A stretch of DNA of 64,000 nucleotides from Cupriavidus sp. U2 (lineage in GTDB: Bacteria; Pseudomonadota; Gammaproteobacteria; Burkholderiales; Burkholderiaceae), in contig NZ_RCOG02000015.1 in NCBI RefSeq assembly GCF_009663685.2, positions 22,490-86,489 on the forward strand, written 5' to 3'. Below the pieces are notes generated by a model. That model searched no databases. It worked only from the letters and a program-made list of their open reading frames with translations, and had not been told where the DNA came from. Positions 1-7,650 of the stretch are shown one piece after another. The number at the start of each line of letters is the position of its first letter. Positions within the stretch are counted from its first letter, which is position 1. Both the position numbers and the translations under genes were made by a program.

Positions 1-80
1 AAGTTATTTCGCTATGGCTGACCGGAAAATCCGATGTGTCGAATGCAAAAGCGCCCGGATGCCATGGAGACGCGCAGGAA

Positions 81-99
81 TGCCCGGCGTCACCGGGCA
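81..99. terminator. Hairpin, possible terminator
   Basis: A perfect 7-bp stem (TGCCCGG at 81-87, CCGGGCA at 93-99) encloses a 5-nt loop. It sits just downstream of the minus-strand IclR-type gene and could end that transcript or one entering from the left. There is no clear T-run, so the terminator role is inferred. Confidence 0.4.
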
Positions 100-150
100 T
101 GACCCGGTGCGCTGGAAAAAAGGCGGGGATTGAAACGAAAGGGGGGCCGG

Positions 151-972
151 TCAGGTCCGCAAACTGACCATCGCCGAAATCTTCTCGGCGGCTTCCAGCA
201 ACGGCGGCAGGAACTGGTCCGTCATTTCCTGCGCACTGGTCCGATTGGCCTGGCCGCTGATGTTCAGCGCGGCGATAACCTGGCCGGTGCGGCTGCGGAT
301 GGGGGCGGCCAGCGACACCAGGCCTTCCTCGAGTTCCTGGTCGTTCTGGGCCCAGCCACGGCTGCGGATATCGGCGATCAGCGATTTCAGCGCGGCGATA
401 TCGGTGACCGTGCGGCGGGTACGCGGTTGCAGGTCCGACGCCTGCAGCACGCGGTCGAGTTCGGCGTCGTCGAGTCCGGACAGCAGCACGCGGCCCATCG
501 ACGAGCAGTAGGCCGGCAGCCGGCTGCCGATCGACAGGTTGATCGTCATGATCTTGCGGGCCGGCACGCGTAGTACATAAACGATTTCAGTGCCGTCGAG
601 CACGGAGATCGAACAGCTTTCGTGGACCGATTGCGAGAGCGCCTCCATGACCGGCTCGGCCAGGTTCCAGAACGGCATCGAGGTCAGGTAGGCGAACCCG
701 AGGTCCAGGATCTTGGGCGTCAGCCGGAACAGCCGGCCGTCGTTCTGCACGTAGCCCAGCCCCACCAGCGTCAGCAGGATGCGTCGCGCGCCGGCCCGGG
801 TCAGGCCGCTCGCCTGGGCGATTTCGGTCAGCGTCTGGGCCGGATGGCTGGCGTTGAACGCGCGAATGACCGACAGGCCACGCGCAAATGACTGCACATA
901 GCTGTCGCTCGGCTTTTCGGTCGTACCGGCGGCGGGCGCACGGGACGTAGCGGAATCGGCAGGATGCGCCAT
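151..972 (-). CDS. pcaR: IclR-family regulator, PcaR/PobR-like
   Basis: DNA-binding regulator of 273 residues. An N-terminal winged helix-turn-helix (about residues 25-85, with SFARGLSVIRAF and ASGLTRAGARRIL) is followed by the IclR effector domain (about 95-265, including SCSISVLDGTEIVYVLR and CSSMGRVLL). This sub-type matches PcaR/PcaU/PobR proteins, which sense beta-ketoadipate-pathway intermediates. ATG 972 is chosen because homology starts shortly after it; an upstream in-frame ATG at 1095 would add 41 unlikely residues. pcaIJF lies 29 kb away in the same window with PcaR-like operators, so this could be its regulator. The exact gene name is inferred. Confidence 0.75.
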   Translation of the reverse strand: MAHPADSATSRAPAAGTTEKPSDSYVQSFARGLSVIRAFNASHPAQTLTEIAQASGLTRAGARRILLTLVGLGYVQNDGRLFRLTPKILDLGFAYLTSMPFWNLAEPVMEALSQSVHESCSISVLDGTEIVYVLRVPARKIMTINLSIGSRLPAYCSSMGRVLLSGLDDAELDRVLQASDLQPRTRRTVTDIAALKSLIADIRSRGWAQNDQELEEGLVSLAAPIRSRTGQVIAALNISGQANRTSAQEMTDQFLPPLLEAAEKISAMVSLRT

Positions 973-1203
973 GGGGTCTGAGAAAGTTCGGAAAGCCTCG
1001 GAAAGGCCGAAAGGGTAGAGGAAATGTGCCTGCTTTGCCAGTCCGGAGCAACCTTTACCGCAGTGCCACAGGCCGCGTGGAACTATCGGGGGCACTGACG
1101 AGACGAATCTGTCTACCGCATAATGTGCGGCCGTCCGGCGCGGCAGATGCCGTCAACAAGGCGGCCACGACGGGCGGCCACGACAACAGTGTCATACAAG
1201 GGA

Positions 1204-2124
1204 ATGGGTTCGGTGAGCGAGACAATCCAGTGGAATGATTGGGAGGCATTTTGCAGCGTGGTGGAGCAGGGCACGTTCACGGCCGCGGCCGCGGCCCTGG
1301 ACTGCCCGAAATCGCGCGTGTCCGCGGCGGTGATCCGGCTGGAAACCGCCATCGGCGCCAAGCTGCTGGAACGCACCACGCGCCGCATGCGGCTGACCGA
1401 TGCCGGCGGCGCCGTCTATCGCGACGTGGCGCCGCTGTTCGCCCGGCTGCGTGAAATCCGCCAGGAAACGCTGGCCCGCGAGGAACGCGTGCAGGGCATG
1501 CTGCGCATTGCCACGCCCTACGAATTCGGGGCGCAGCAGCTGGGCGGCGTCATCTGCCGCACGCTGGCCGCCCATCCGGCGCTGGATATCACGGTGGAAA
1601 TTGCCCAGGGGCTGGTCGATCCGATCCGGGAAGGCTATGACATCGCCTTCGTGACCGTGGATACCGATCTGCCCGATTCCGGCACCATCGCGCGACGCAT
1701 CTGGCATGTGGAGCGCGGGCTGGTGGCGGCGCCCAGCCTGGCAGCCAGCCTGCCGGCGCAGATGCAGCCCGAAGACTTGTCCAACATGCCCACGCTGGCC
1801 ACGCCCGGTGCGTCGGTATGGGAATTTTCGCGCGACGGCCAGCGAATTCCGGTGCCGATCCGGCCGCGCATGCAGACGTACAACGCCGAACTGCGCATGC
1901 AGGCCGCGCTGGCGGGGCTGGGGATCGCGCGGGTGCCGATGACGGCCGCGGAAACGGAAATCGCGCAGGGCAGGCTGGTTCGGGTAATGCCCGATTACCC
2001 GTTGCCGCCGTTGAGGGTGTTTGCCTTGCTGCCTGACCGGCGGCTCCAGCCGCGCAAGGTGCGGGCCTTCATGGAAGCCATCGAATCGATGATGGGGGCG
2101 GAGCTTGACGCGCTGGGGCAGTAA
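1204..2124 (+). CDS. LysR-family transcriptional regulator
   Basis: Regulator of 306 residues, normal LTTR length. The N-terminal HTH (about residues 8-65) shows the family pattern FCSVVEQGTFTAAAAAL and SRVSAAVIRLE; a substrate-binding-like effector domain runs from about 95 to 300. The start ATG 1204 follows AAGGG; an ATG at 1123 is in frame but gives a non-homologous 27-residue extension. It is divergent from the IclR-type gene across a 231-bp spacer. The ending RKVRAFMEAIESM is typical of the family. Target genes and inducer cannot be read from the sequence. Confidence 0.9.
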   Translation: MGSVSETIQWNDWEAFCSVVEQGTFTAAAAALDCPKSRVSAAVIRLETAIGAKLLERTTRRMRLTDAGGAVYRDVAPLFARLREIRQETLAREERVQGMLRIATPYEFGAQQLGGVICRTLAAHPALDITVEIAQGLVDPIREGYDIAFVTVDTDLPDSGTIARRIWHVERGLVAAPSLAASLPAQMQPEDLSNMPTLATPGASVWEFSRDGQRIPVPIRPRMQTYNAELRMQAALAGLGIARVPMTAAETEIAQGRLVRVMPDYPLPPLRVFALLPDRRLQPRKVRAFMEAIESMMGAELDALGQ

Positions 2125-2261
2125 CTGGCCCAGCGGGGGATGCGGTACGGGGGAACGCGGGAGAGGGGGTAGGGAAGGTGGCCCGGCGGAACGCGGGGGA
2201 GCGTGCCCCGGGCCTGCTTCGCCTTTGGGGGAAAGGCGAAGCCGCTGCAGCGGGTAAGGAC

Positions 2262-2534
2262 TTAGGCGCCTTCGCTGTACACGTCGCGCTTCTCGGTCAC
2301 GCCACGGGCGCCTTCCGAGTACACATCGCGCTTGTCGGTCACCGAGCGGGCGCCTTCCGAATACACGTCACGCTTTTCGGTCACGCCACGGGCGCCGTCC
2401 AGGTACGGATCGATCTTGCGGCCGATGCTGCCGTCCAGGCGAGCCAGGTCCGACAGGGGTTGCGCAGCCTGGGCGGCGGTGGCGCCAGCCGACAGGCCGA
2501 TGGCGCAGAGCAGGGAGAGGGCGAGGGTCTTCAT
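2262..2534 (-). CDS. Small periplasmic 14-residue-repeat protein
   Basis: Protein of 90 residues. Residues 1-23 form a signal peptide (MKTLALSLLCAIGLSAGATAAQA). The C-terminal half is a tandem repeat with unit YSEGARGVTEKRDV (14 residues, 42 bp), present about three and a half times; the first copy reads YLDGARGVTEKRDV. AGGAA precedes the ATG. The charged, tyrosine-containing repeat suggests a secreted or periplasmic binding or structural role, but I do not recognise a characterised family. No domain with known function is visible. Confidence 0.75.
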   Translation of the reverse strand: MKTLALSLLCAIGLSAGATAAQAAQPLSDLARLDGSIGRKIDPYLDGARGVTEKRDVYSEGARSVTDKRDVYSEGARGVTEKRDVYSEGA

Positions 2535-2732
2535 GGTGTGCTGTTCCTACTTGTTGGCAGAGATCGCGGTGGGCCCGCGGTGGCTGTAATGTAGGCGTCG
2601 GCACGCGCACGAAAAAGGGCGAATCCTCGACAGACTGTCCAGCCGTCTGGACATTAGGGGTAAACCCTAGGGATACATTTTGTGGTACGGTGGCACGCCG
2701 CCACCGGTCAACGATGCAAGGTTAGTGGTTGC

Positions 2733-3284
2733 TTACACTACGCCACGGCTAACGCCGGCAATCAGCATCAGCAGGATCTGGGCAATGACGAACAGGACCA
2801 GCGGCGACATGTCGAACCCGCCCAGGCGCGGCATCACGCGCTGGATCGGCCGCAGCAGCGGCGCGGTCAGGTGCCAGATCGGGCCGGCCAGCGGCGATTG
2901 CGGATTGACCCACGACAGCACCGCCATGAGCAGCGTGACCCACATCACCATGCTGATGCCCCACTTCAGCAGGTTCAGCACGGCCAGGCCAAGGATCACG
3001 GGCAGGAACGCCAGCGGATCGGCATCGAGCACCAGCGCGCGGCACACCAGGAACGCCACGGCGGTCAGGTAGGCGGCCAGCACGGTGGCCCAGTCGATGC
3101 CGCCGAGGCCTGGGATGATGCGGCGTAGCGGGCGCACGAGCCAGTCCGTGACCTGGAACACCCCCTGCGATACCGGATTGCGCGATGGCAGGCGTGTCAG
3201 TTGCATCCACAGCCGCAGCAGCAGTGCCATGCCGAAGAGCGTAAAGACGGTATCGAGCAGGAAGAGGATGATTTCCGTGAACAT
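2733..3284 (-). CDS. YggT family integral membrane protein
   Basis: Inner-membrane protein of 183 residues with about four to five hydrophobic segments. It contains two copies of the YggT motif, each a membrane helix followed by a P-L-R-R/P-I-x-x-x-x-P-x-x-G-G-x-D signature (LVRPLRRIIPGLGGIDW near residue 48 and LLRPIQRVMPRLGGFDM near 143). The family is tied to membrane or osmotic homeostasis and cell-shape functions, without an assigned reaction. It stands alone, convergent with nothing obvious and divergent from the MarR-type gene. Confidence 0.9.
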   Translation of the reverse strand: MFTEIILFLLDTVFTLFGMALLLRLWMQLTRLPSRNPVSQGVFQVTDWLVRPLRRIIPGLGGIDWATVLAAYLTAVAFLVCRALVLDADPLAFLPVILGLAVLNLLKWGISMVMWVTLLMAVLSWVNPQSPLAGPIWHLTAPLLRPIQRVMPRLGGFDMSPLVLFVIAQILLMLIAGVSRGVV

Positions 3285-3474
3285 CGGGCGGATTTTCCCT
3301 TGAATACGTTAGAGGGCGACAGGGTGTCGACGACCGCACAGATTCTGCCATACCCCGCTGCCCAGGCCCCGTGGAAAATAGGGGTGCAATGCGTGTCATC
3401 GCACCGGGCGCGGCCATGCCCCCCATATAATGGGCGCCTTGTCCGATACCGCACGCGCAGCCGCCTCCCCGCCC

Positions 3475-3942
3475 ATGCCCCGCCCCGCCGCTCCCGCGAA
3501 GTCTTCGAACGATGCCAACGTATTGAGCAAGCGTGACTTCGAGGCGCTGTCCGATTTCCGGTATCAGTTGCGCCGCTTCCTGCGGTTTTCCGAGGATGCC
3601 GCGCAGGCCGAAGGCGTAACCGTGCAGCAATACCTGTTGATGCTGCATATCCGCGGCAGCCGCGACAAGAACTGGGCGTCCGTGGGCGAGCTGGCCGAGC
3701 GGCTGCAGGCGAAGCAGCACGGCGTGGTGGCGCTGGTCAACCGTTGCGAAGCGGCCGGACTGGTCACGCGCCGGACCGATCCCGACGACCGCCGCGTGGT
3801 GCAGATCCATCTGCTGGCCAAGGGCGAGCGATGCCTGAACCGGCTGGCCGCGCTGCACCGGGCCGAGCTGGAATCGCTGCGTGGCGCGTTTCGGGTGGCG
3901 CGCATCACGGCCTTCAACGACGACGAGTCCGAACGCGGCTGA
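3475..3942 (+). CDS. MarR-family transcriptional regulator
   Basis: Regulator of about 155 residues with a winged helix. Its core runs from LSKRDFEALSDFRYQLRRFL to the end and includes the recognition region VGELAERLQAKQHGVVALVNRCEAAGLVTRRTDPDDRR, diagnostic for MarR. Start choice is uncertain. An in-frame ATG at 3430 overlaps a perfect TATAAT (3426-3431), which would be a -10 element, so ATG 3475 or a TTG near 3523 (where conservation starts) is more likely. The ligand is unknown. Confidence 0.85.
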   Translation: MPRPAAPAKSSNDANVLSKRDFEALSDFRYQLRRFLRFSEDAAQAEGVTVQQYLLMLHIRGSRDKNWASVGELAERLQAKQHGVVALVNRCEAAGLVTRRTDPDDRRVVQIHLLAKGERCLNRLAALHRAELESLRGAFRVARITAFNDDESERG

Positions 3943-4078
3943 GCGCCGCCTCTCCCACGTCGGGCCCGCCGCGTTACAGCCGGTTACCCATCACAATCTC
4001 CGGTGACACCTGCCGGCATGGCGCGGCACTAGACTCCCGCGCAATATCAACACGCGCACCGTCGCAGGAGTCCCCATC

Positions 4079-4837
4079 ATGTCCATCACGATTCGCCCGG
4101 CCGCCCGCACGCTTGCACTGGCCGCCGCGGCTGCCGGAACGCTGGCGCTGGCGGGTTGCGCCGCCCCTTATGGCGCCGGCTATGGCGATGGCTATGGAAC
4201 GGGCTACCAGACCGGCTACCAGACCGCCGGCTACCAGGGTGCTGGCTACCAGGGTGCCTATGGCAATGCCGGATATGGATCGGCCTACGGCACCTCGGGC
4301 ACGCAGATCAGTGGCGCGCCTGCCTATCCGCAGCAGTCGTACCCGCAGCAGACTTATCCCCAGTCGTCCTACCCGCAGCAGGCCCAGCAGCCCGCCTATC
4401 CGCAGCAGCCCGGCTATGACCAGTATGGCTACCCGCAGCAGGCCCAGGGCAGCTACGACGGCACCTACGGCAACAGCGCCGGCTACAACGACCCCTACGC
4501 GGTGCGTTACGGCTGGGTGGAGTCGATCGAGCAGGTGGGCGGACAGCCGGCCAACGCCAGCGGCGTGGGCGCTGTGCTGGGCGGGGTGGCGGGTGGCCTG
4601 CTGGGGCACCAGATCGGCGGTGGTCGTGGCAACACGGTGGCCACCATCGGCGGCGCGGTGGCCGGCGCGCTGGCCGGCAACGAGGTGGAAAAGCGCACCC
4701 ACACCACGCCGCCGGCATTTCGCGTGCGGGTGCGTACCAATGACAACGCCTATATGACGCTGACGCAGGCCAGCCCCTACAACCTGCGCATCGGCGACCG
4801 CGTCAAGGTGCAGAACGGCACGGCCGTGCCCTACTGA
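4079..4837 (+). CDS. Glycine-zipper outer-membrane lipoprotein (SlyB/Pcp-like)
   Basis: Lipoprotein of 252 residues. A signal peptide with lipobox LALAGC puts the acylated cysteine at residue 27. Residues 28-135 are rich in Y, G, P and Q, first with GYQTGYQ-type units and then YPQQ units. A SlyB-like C-terminal region follows, with a glycine-zipper pair (GVGAVLGGVAGGLLG and IGGAVAGALAG, about residues 160-198). The ending RIGDRVKVQNGTAVPY is typical of 17-kDa surface antigen/SlyB proteins. The YPQQ-rich insert makes it much longer than SlyB (about 155 residues). A bidirectional terminator follows. Confidence 0.85.
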   Translation: MSITIRPAARTLALAAAAAGTLALAGCAAPYGAGYGDGYGTGYQTGYQTAGYQGAGYQGAYGNAGYGSAYGTSGTQISGAPAYPQQSYPQQTYPQSSYPQQAQQPAYPQQPGYDQYGYPQQAQGSYDGTYGNSAGYNDPYAVRYGWVESIEQVGGQPANASGVGAVLGGVAGGLLGHQIGGGRGNTVATIGGAVAGALAGNEVEKRTHTTPPAFRVRVRTNDNAYMTLTQASPYNLRIGDRVKVQNGTAVPY

Positions 4838-4870
4838 CATACCGGATCGGTCGTCGACACCCAGCAACAA

Positions 4871-4898
4871 AAAAGCCCGGCGCCAAGGCCGGGCTTTT
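4871..4898. terminator. Bidirectional rho-independent terminator
   Basis: A 10-bp perfect stem (AAAAGCCCGG at 4871-4880, CCGGGCTTTT at 4889-4898) with A-tract and T-tract flanks. It lies between the convergent glycine-zipper lipoprotein and dienelactone hydrolase genes and serves both. Confidence 0.9.
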
Positions 4899-4916
4899 CT
4901 TTGGCTGTCTGGCCGA

Positions 4917-5633
4917 TCAGGAGAGCGCGTTGGCCAGGAAGGTCAGCGCGCGGCCATGCGCCAGCGCGGCCGAACGCTGGTGGTACGACGCGCGCGCCCA
5001 GCAGTTGAAGCCGTGGTCGGCCTGGTCGTAGACAAAGACCTCGGTGCCTCGCTTGCCGGCCACGGCCTGTCGTACGTTCTCCACATCGTCGGGCTTGATA
5101 TGGGCATCCAGTGCGCCGTAGTGGAACTGCACCGGCACGTTGAGGGCCGCTGCCTCCTGCAGGTTGTTCTGGATGCCGCCGCCATAGTAGGGCACCGCAG
5201 CATCCACCAGCCCGCGCGCCGCGGCCATGTACGACACCAGGCCGCCGAAGCAATAGCCTACCGCGGCCACCTTGCCGCCTTCGCCAATTTCGTTGCGCAG
5301 CGCCTCGACGGTGGCGGCGATGTCCGACACCGTGTCTTCGAGGTTCACGGCCTTGCGCAGTTCCATGGCCTTTTCCCAGTCCGGGCCGCTGTAGCCCAGC
5401 TCAACGCGTGGGGCCGAACGCCAGAACACGTCCGGGGCCAGCACCACGTAGCCGTCGGCCGCGTACTGGTCGGCCACGCTGCGGATGTGTTCGTTGACGC
5501 CGAAGATCTCCTGTACCAGCACGATGCCGGGGTTGCCGGCGGTCTTGCCGCCGGGCGGCAGGCTCAGATAGGCGTCGAAGCTGCCGTCGGCGGTGTCGAT
5601 ACGGATCCAGCGGCTGTTGGGCGTGGTGCTCAT
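4917..5633 (-). CDS. Dienelactone hydrolase family protein
   Basis: Alpha/beta-hydrolase of 238 residues, the standard DLH length. The catalytic triad is visible: Cys128 in GYCFGG, Asp176 in GALDAHI and His207 in DQADHGFN, plus the conserved Glu42 in QEIFG. The cysteine nucleophile is the hallmark of carboxymethylenebutenolidase, which opens dienelactone to maleylacetate in chlorocatechol degradation. Many chromosomal paralogs act on other lactones or esters, and nothing nearby belongs to a chlorocatechol pathway, so the substrate is open. No signal peptide, so cytoplasmic. Confidence 0.9.
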   Translation of the reverse strand: MSTTPNSRWIRIDTADGSFDAYLSLPPGGKTAGNPGIVLVQEIFGVNEHIRSVADQYAADGYVVLAPDVFWRSAPRVELGYSGPDWEKAMELRKAVNLEDTVSDIAATVEALRNEIGEGGKVAAVGYCFGGLVSYMAAARGLVDAAVPYYGGGIQNNLQEAAALNVPVQFHYGALDAHIKPDDVENVRQAVAGKRGTEVFVYDQADHGFNCWARASYHQRSAALAHGRALTFLANALS

Positions 5634-5873
5634 GTTGGAAGACTCCAGGGTTTGTCAGGGCAGGCGCGGTGGGGGCGGGCGCCGGACCCGCGCGATCCGG
5701 GGGATCGGCGAGAGACTGCCAAGTGTGCCACCGCCGCGGCAATCGTGCAGCGCGGCTGGCCGGTAGCCGACCGGCAAAAAAATATGCCGGCACCCGCGGG
5801 AGGGGTAGCCGGCATGGCGGCCGCGCCAGCGGCGCGGCACAGGACTGCTTGACTGACTGTTCATCCGCGCCGG

Positions 5874-6293
5874 TTACCAGCGCATCTGCACATTCTTTTC
5901 TCCAGGGCTCACCGTCGTGCGCTTGGATGTGCCCTCGTAAGTGGCCACGACCTGATAAGCGGCGCGCGGCCCCTTGATCAGGCACCGTGGGCCCGTGGCC
6001 GTGAACTCGGCCACCTGCTGGCCATTGCGCATGAGCTTCACGTTGACGTCCGACAGATATTCTCCGCGGCCGCCCTGCGTGAACAGCAGGCCCATGTCGT
6101 ACTGGGACGCCTCGCTACGCATTTCGGCTTGTTCGTCGGCAGCCACGCCGCCGCAAACATAGGTGAACGGGCCGGCCGTCGACGTCTTCATGTCCGCGTG
6201 AGCGGACCCTGCCATGCCCATCGCCGCCGCAGCGGCGCCGATTGCGCACCAGACACGTACCTGTCGAGTGATCGTCGTGTTTTGCGTTTGCAT
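5874..6293 (-). CDS. Secreted protein of unknown function
   Basis: Protein of 139 residues beginning MQTQNTTITRQVRVW. A strong AGGAGG sits 6-7 bases upstream of ATG 6293, which decides the start over an in-frame ATG nearly 300 bases further out. Residues 1-33 are a signal peptide ending SAHA. The mature part has two cysteines (in YVCGG and PRCLIKG) that could form a disulfide, and a beta-rich sequence resembling a small carboxypeptidase-regulatory-like fold (SDVNVKLMRNGQQVAEF). I do not recognise a named family; a periplasmic or secreted location is inferred. Confidence 0.7.
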   Translation of the reverse strand: MQTQNTTITRQVRVWCAIGAAAAAMGMAGSAHADMKTSTAGPFTYVCGGVAADEQAEMRSEASQYDMGLLFTQGGRGEYLSDVNVKLMRNGQQVAEFTATGPRCLIKGPRAAYQVVATYEGTSKRTTVSPGEKNVQMRW

Positions 6294-6600
6294 CGCTTCC
6301 TCCTGCCAGGTTGACGGGATGAGCGACGGGTACCCAATGCAGGCATTGCAGCCGTGAGGCAGGTTCAGGGCAGGTACGCAGGCCTGGACGATGGCCTGTC
6401 GCGCATCCTCGGGATACGTACCTGAAGTACACACCACTGCACCTGGGGCGTCTGTCAGCGATTCACTGATCTTGCTGCGGGAAGAGTCTGGGGCGTGGCG
6501 CGAACAGCGGGCAGTTCTGCCCCTATTCGTGCGGGAAGCTCGCAAAGAGAGGCGCCGTTCACATGGCGCCCCTCTCATTCTGTGACTTGCCGGCCGGCGA
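6294..6600. other. 307-bp spacer with hairpin
   Basis: No gene is visible between the secreted protein and the phospholipase D-like gene, both on the minus strand. A strong imperfect hairpin at 6547-6576 (GAGAGGCGCC pairing with GGCGCCCCTCTC, with a small bulge) lies just past the nuclease stop and is the likely end of that transcript. The rest should hold the promoter of the secreted-protein gene; no clear hexamers were found. Confidence 0.5.
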
Positions 6601-7209
6601 TCAGTAGGCCGACGACTGCTCGAATCGCGTGCGCCAGTTGTCGCTGTATGCCTTGACTACGGCGCTGTCGCCCCGGATCAGCATGCCGTTCTCCGCATTA
6701 CGCTCCTGGGCCGACTTGGTGAAGTTGAACGACCCCGTGAACACGGCCTGGTCGTCGAACACCATCACCTTGTTGTGCGCGATGGCCGGTTTGGTATCGA
6801 CCACCACCGGAATTCCCGCGTTCTTGAGGAAGGTGGCGCTGGTGTATCGCTCGGAAGCCTGGCTCTTGTCGACGATCACGCGCACGTCCACGCCGCGCTG
6901 GTGCGCCTCGGCCACGGCGCGGGCGATGGGCGCGCTCGTGAACGAGTAAGCCTGGATCAGCAGCTTGTGCCGCGTGCGGTTGATGGCGTCGACGATCATG
7001 TCCTGGCAGCTCGGGCCGTCCGGCACGAAACACAGCGTGTACGTGCTGCCGCTGGCGAACTGGCTGGTCTGCGCGCGCGGGGTGGTCAGCGTCTCGATGG
7101 CGCGATCGAACATCGAGCTGGTACGGGCCTGGGCGGTGCCCGCGACGGCCAGCAGGCCGAGCATGCCCGCCGTGGCAAGCCGCCTGCATTGGAGCAAGGA
7201 AGGAAACAT
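6601..7209 (-). CDS. Secreted phospholipase D-like nuclease (Nuc type)
   Basis: Protein of 202 residues with an N-terminal signal sequence (LLAVAGTAQA, about residues 18-28). It carries a single HKD motif (H145, K147, D152, then G159-S160 and N162 in GSFNFT). Single-motif, short PLD enzymes such as Nuc and BfiL act as dimers and hydrolyse DNA or phosphodiesters in the periplasm. C60 and C68 may form a disulfide. Start ATG 7209 is chosen because the signal peptide follows directly; ATGs at 7257 and 7284 are in frame but precede it with non-homologous residues. Confidence 0.85.
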   Translation of the reverse strand: MFPSLLQCRRLATAGMLGLLAVAGTAQARTSSMFDRAIETLTTPRAQTSQFASGSTYTLCFVPDGPSCQDMIVDAINRTRHKLLIQAYSFTSAPIARAVAEAHQRGVDVRVIVDKSQASERYTSATFLKNAGIPVVVDTKPAIAHNKVMVFDDQAVFTGSFNFTKSAQERNAENGMLIRGDSAVVKAYSDNWRTRFEQSSAY

Positions 7210-7411
7210 CAGGTTACGGATGACAGGAAATCGAGGGCAGGCAGCGTAACAGGCCATGCGCCCAGTTCGCAACAGGAAACGCATGGCGGCCGGGTTGGGG
7301 AACTGCGGCGGCGCCTTGGGACTCGACCCGACTGGTGCCTATGATGAAGGCATCGTGTCGCGGCGGGGCATGCTGTGCCGCCGCATCCATCGCGAATACA
7401 AGGAGCCTCGC

Positions 7412-7618
7412 ATGTCCGACCACACCTACAAGCTCGTCGAGATCGTCGGATCGTCACCCGATGGCAGCGACCAGGCCATCCGCAATGCACTGGCCAAGGC
7501 CGGCGAGACCATCAAGCATATCGACTGGTTCGAAGTGGTCGAAACGCGCGGCCATGTGACGGACGGCAAGGTCGGCCACTTCCAGGTCACGCTGAAGATC
7601 GGCTTCCGTGTGACCTGA
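7412..7618 (+). CDS. Dodecin family flavin-binding protein
   Basis: Protein of 68 residues, the exact size of dodecins, which form hollow dodecamers that store riboflavin/FMN or lumichrome. The family pattern [21 protein letters not shown] and the flavin-stacking tryptophan in [12 protein letters not shown] are present; [11 protein letters not shown] is the last strand. AAGGAG at 7400-7405 sets ATG 7412. Monocistronic, and convergent with the TpsB-like gene. Confidence 0.93.
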   Translation: MSDHTYKLVEIVGSSPDGSDQAIRNALAKAGETIKHIDWFEVVETRGHVTDGKVGHFQVTLKIGFRVT

Positions 7619-7650
7619 CGCGCAGGCCGCGCCACCCGCCGGCCCACCGC

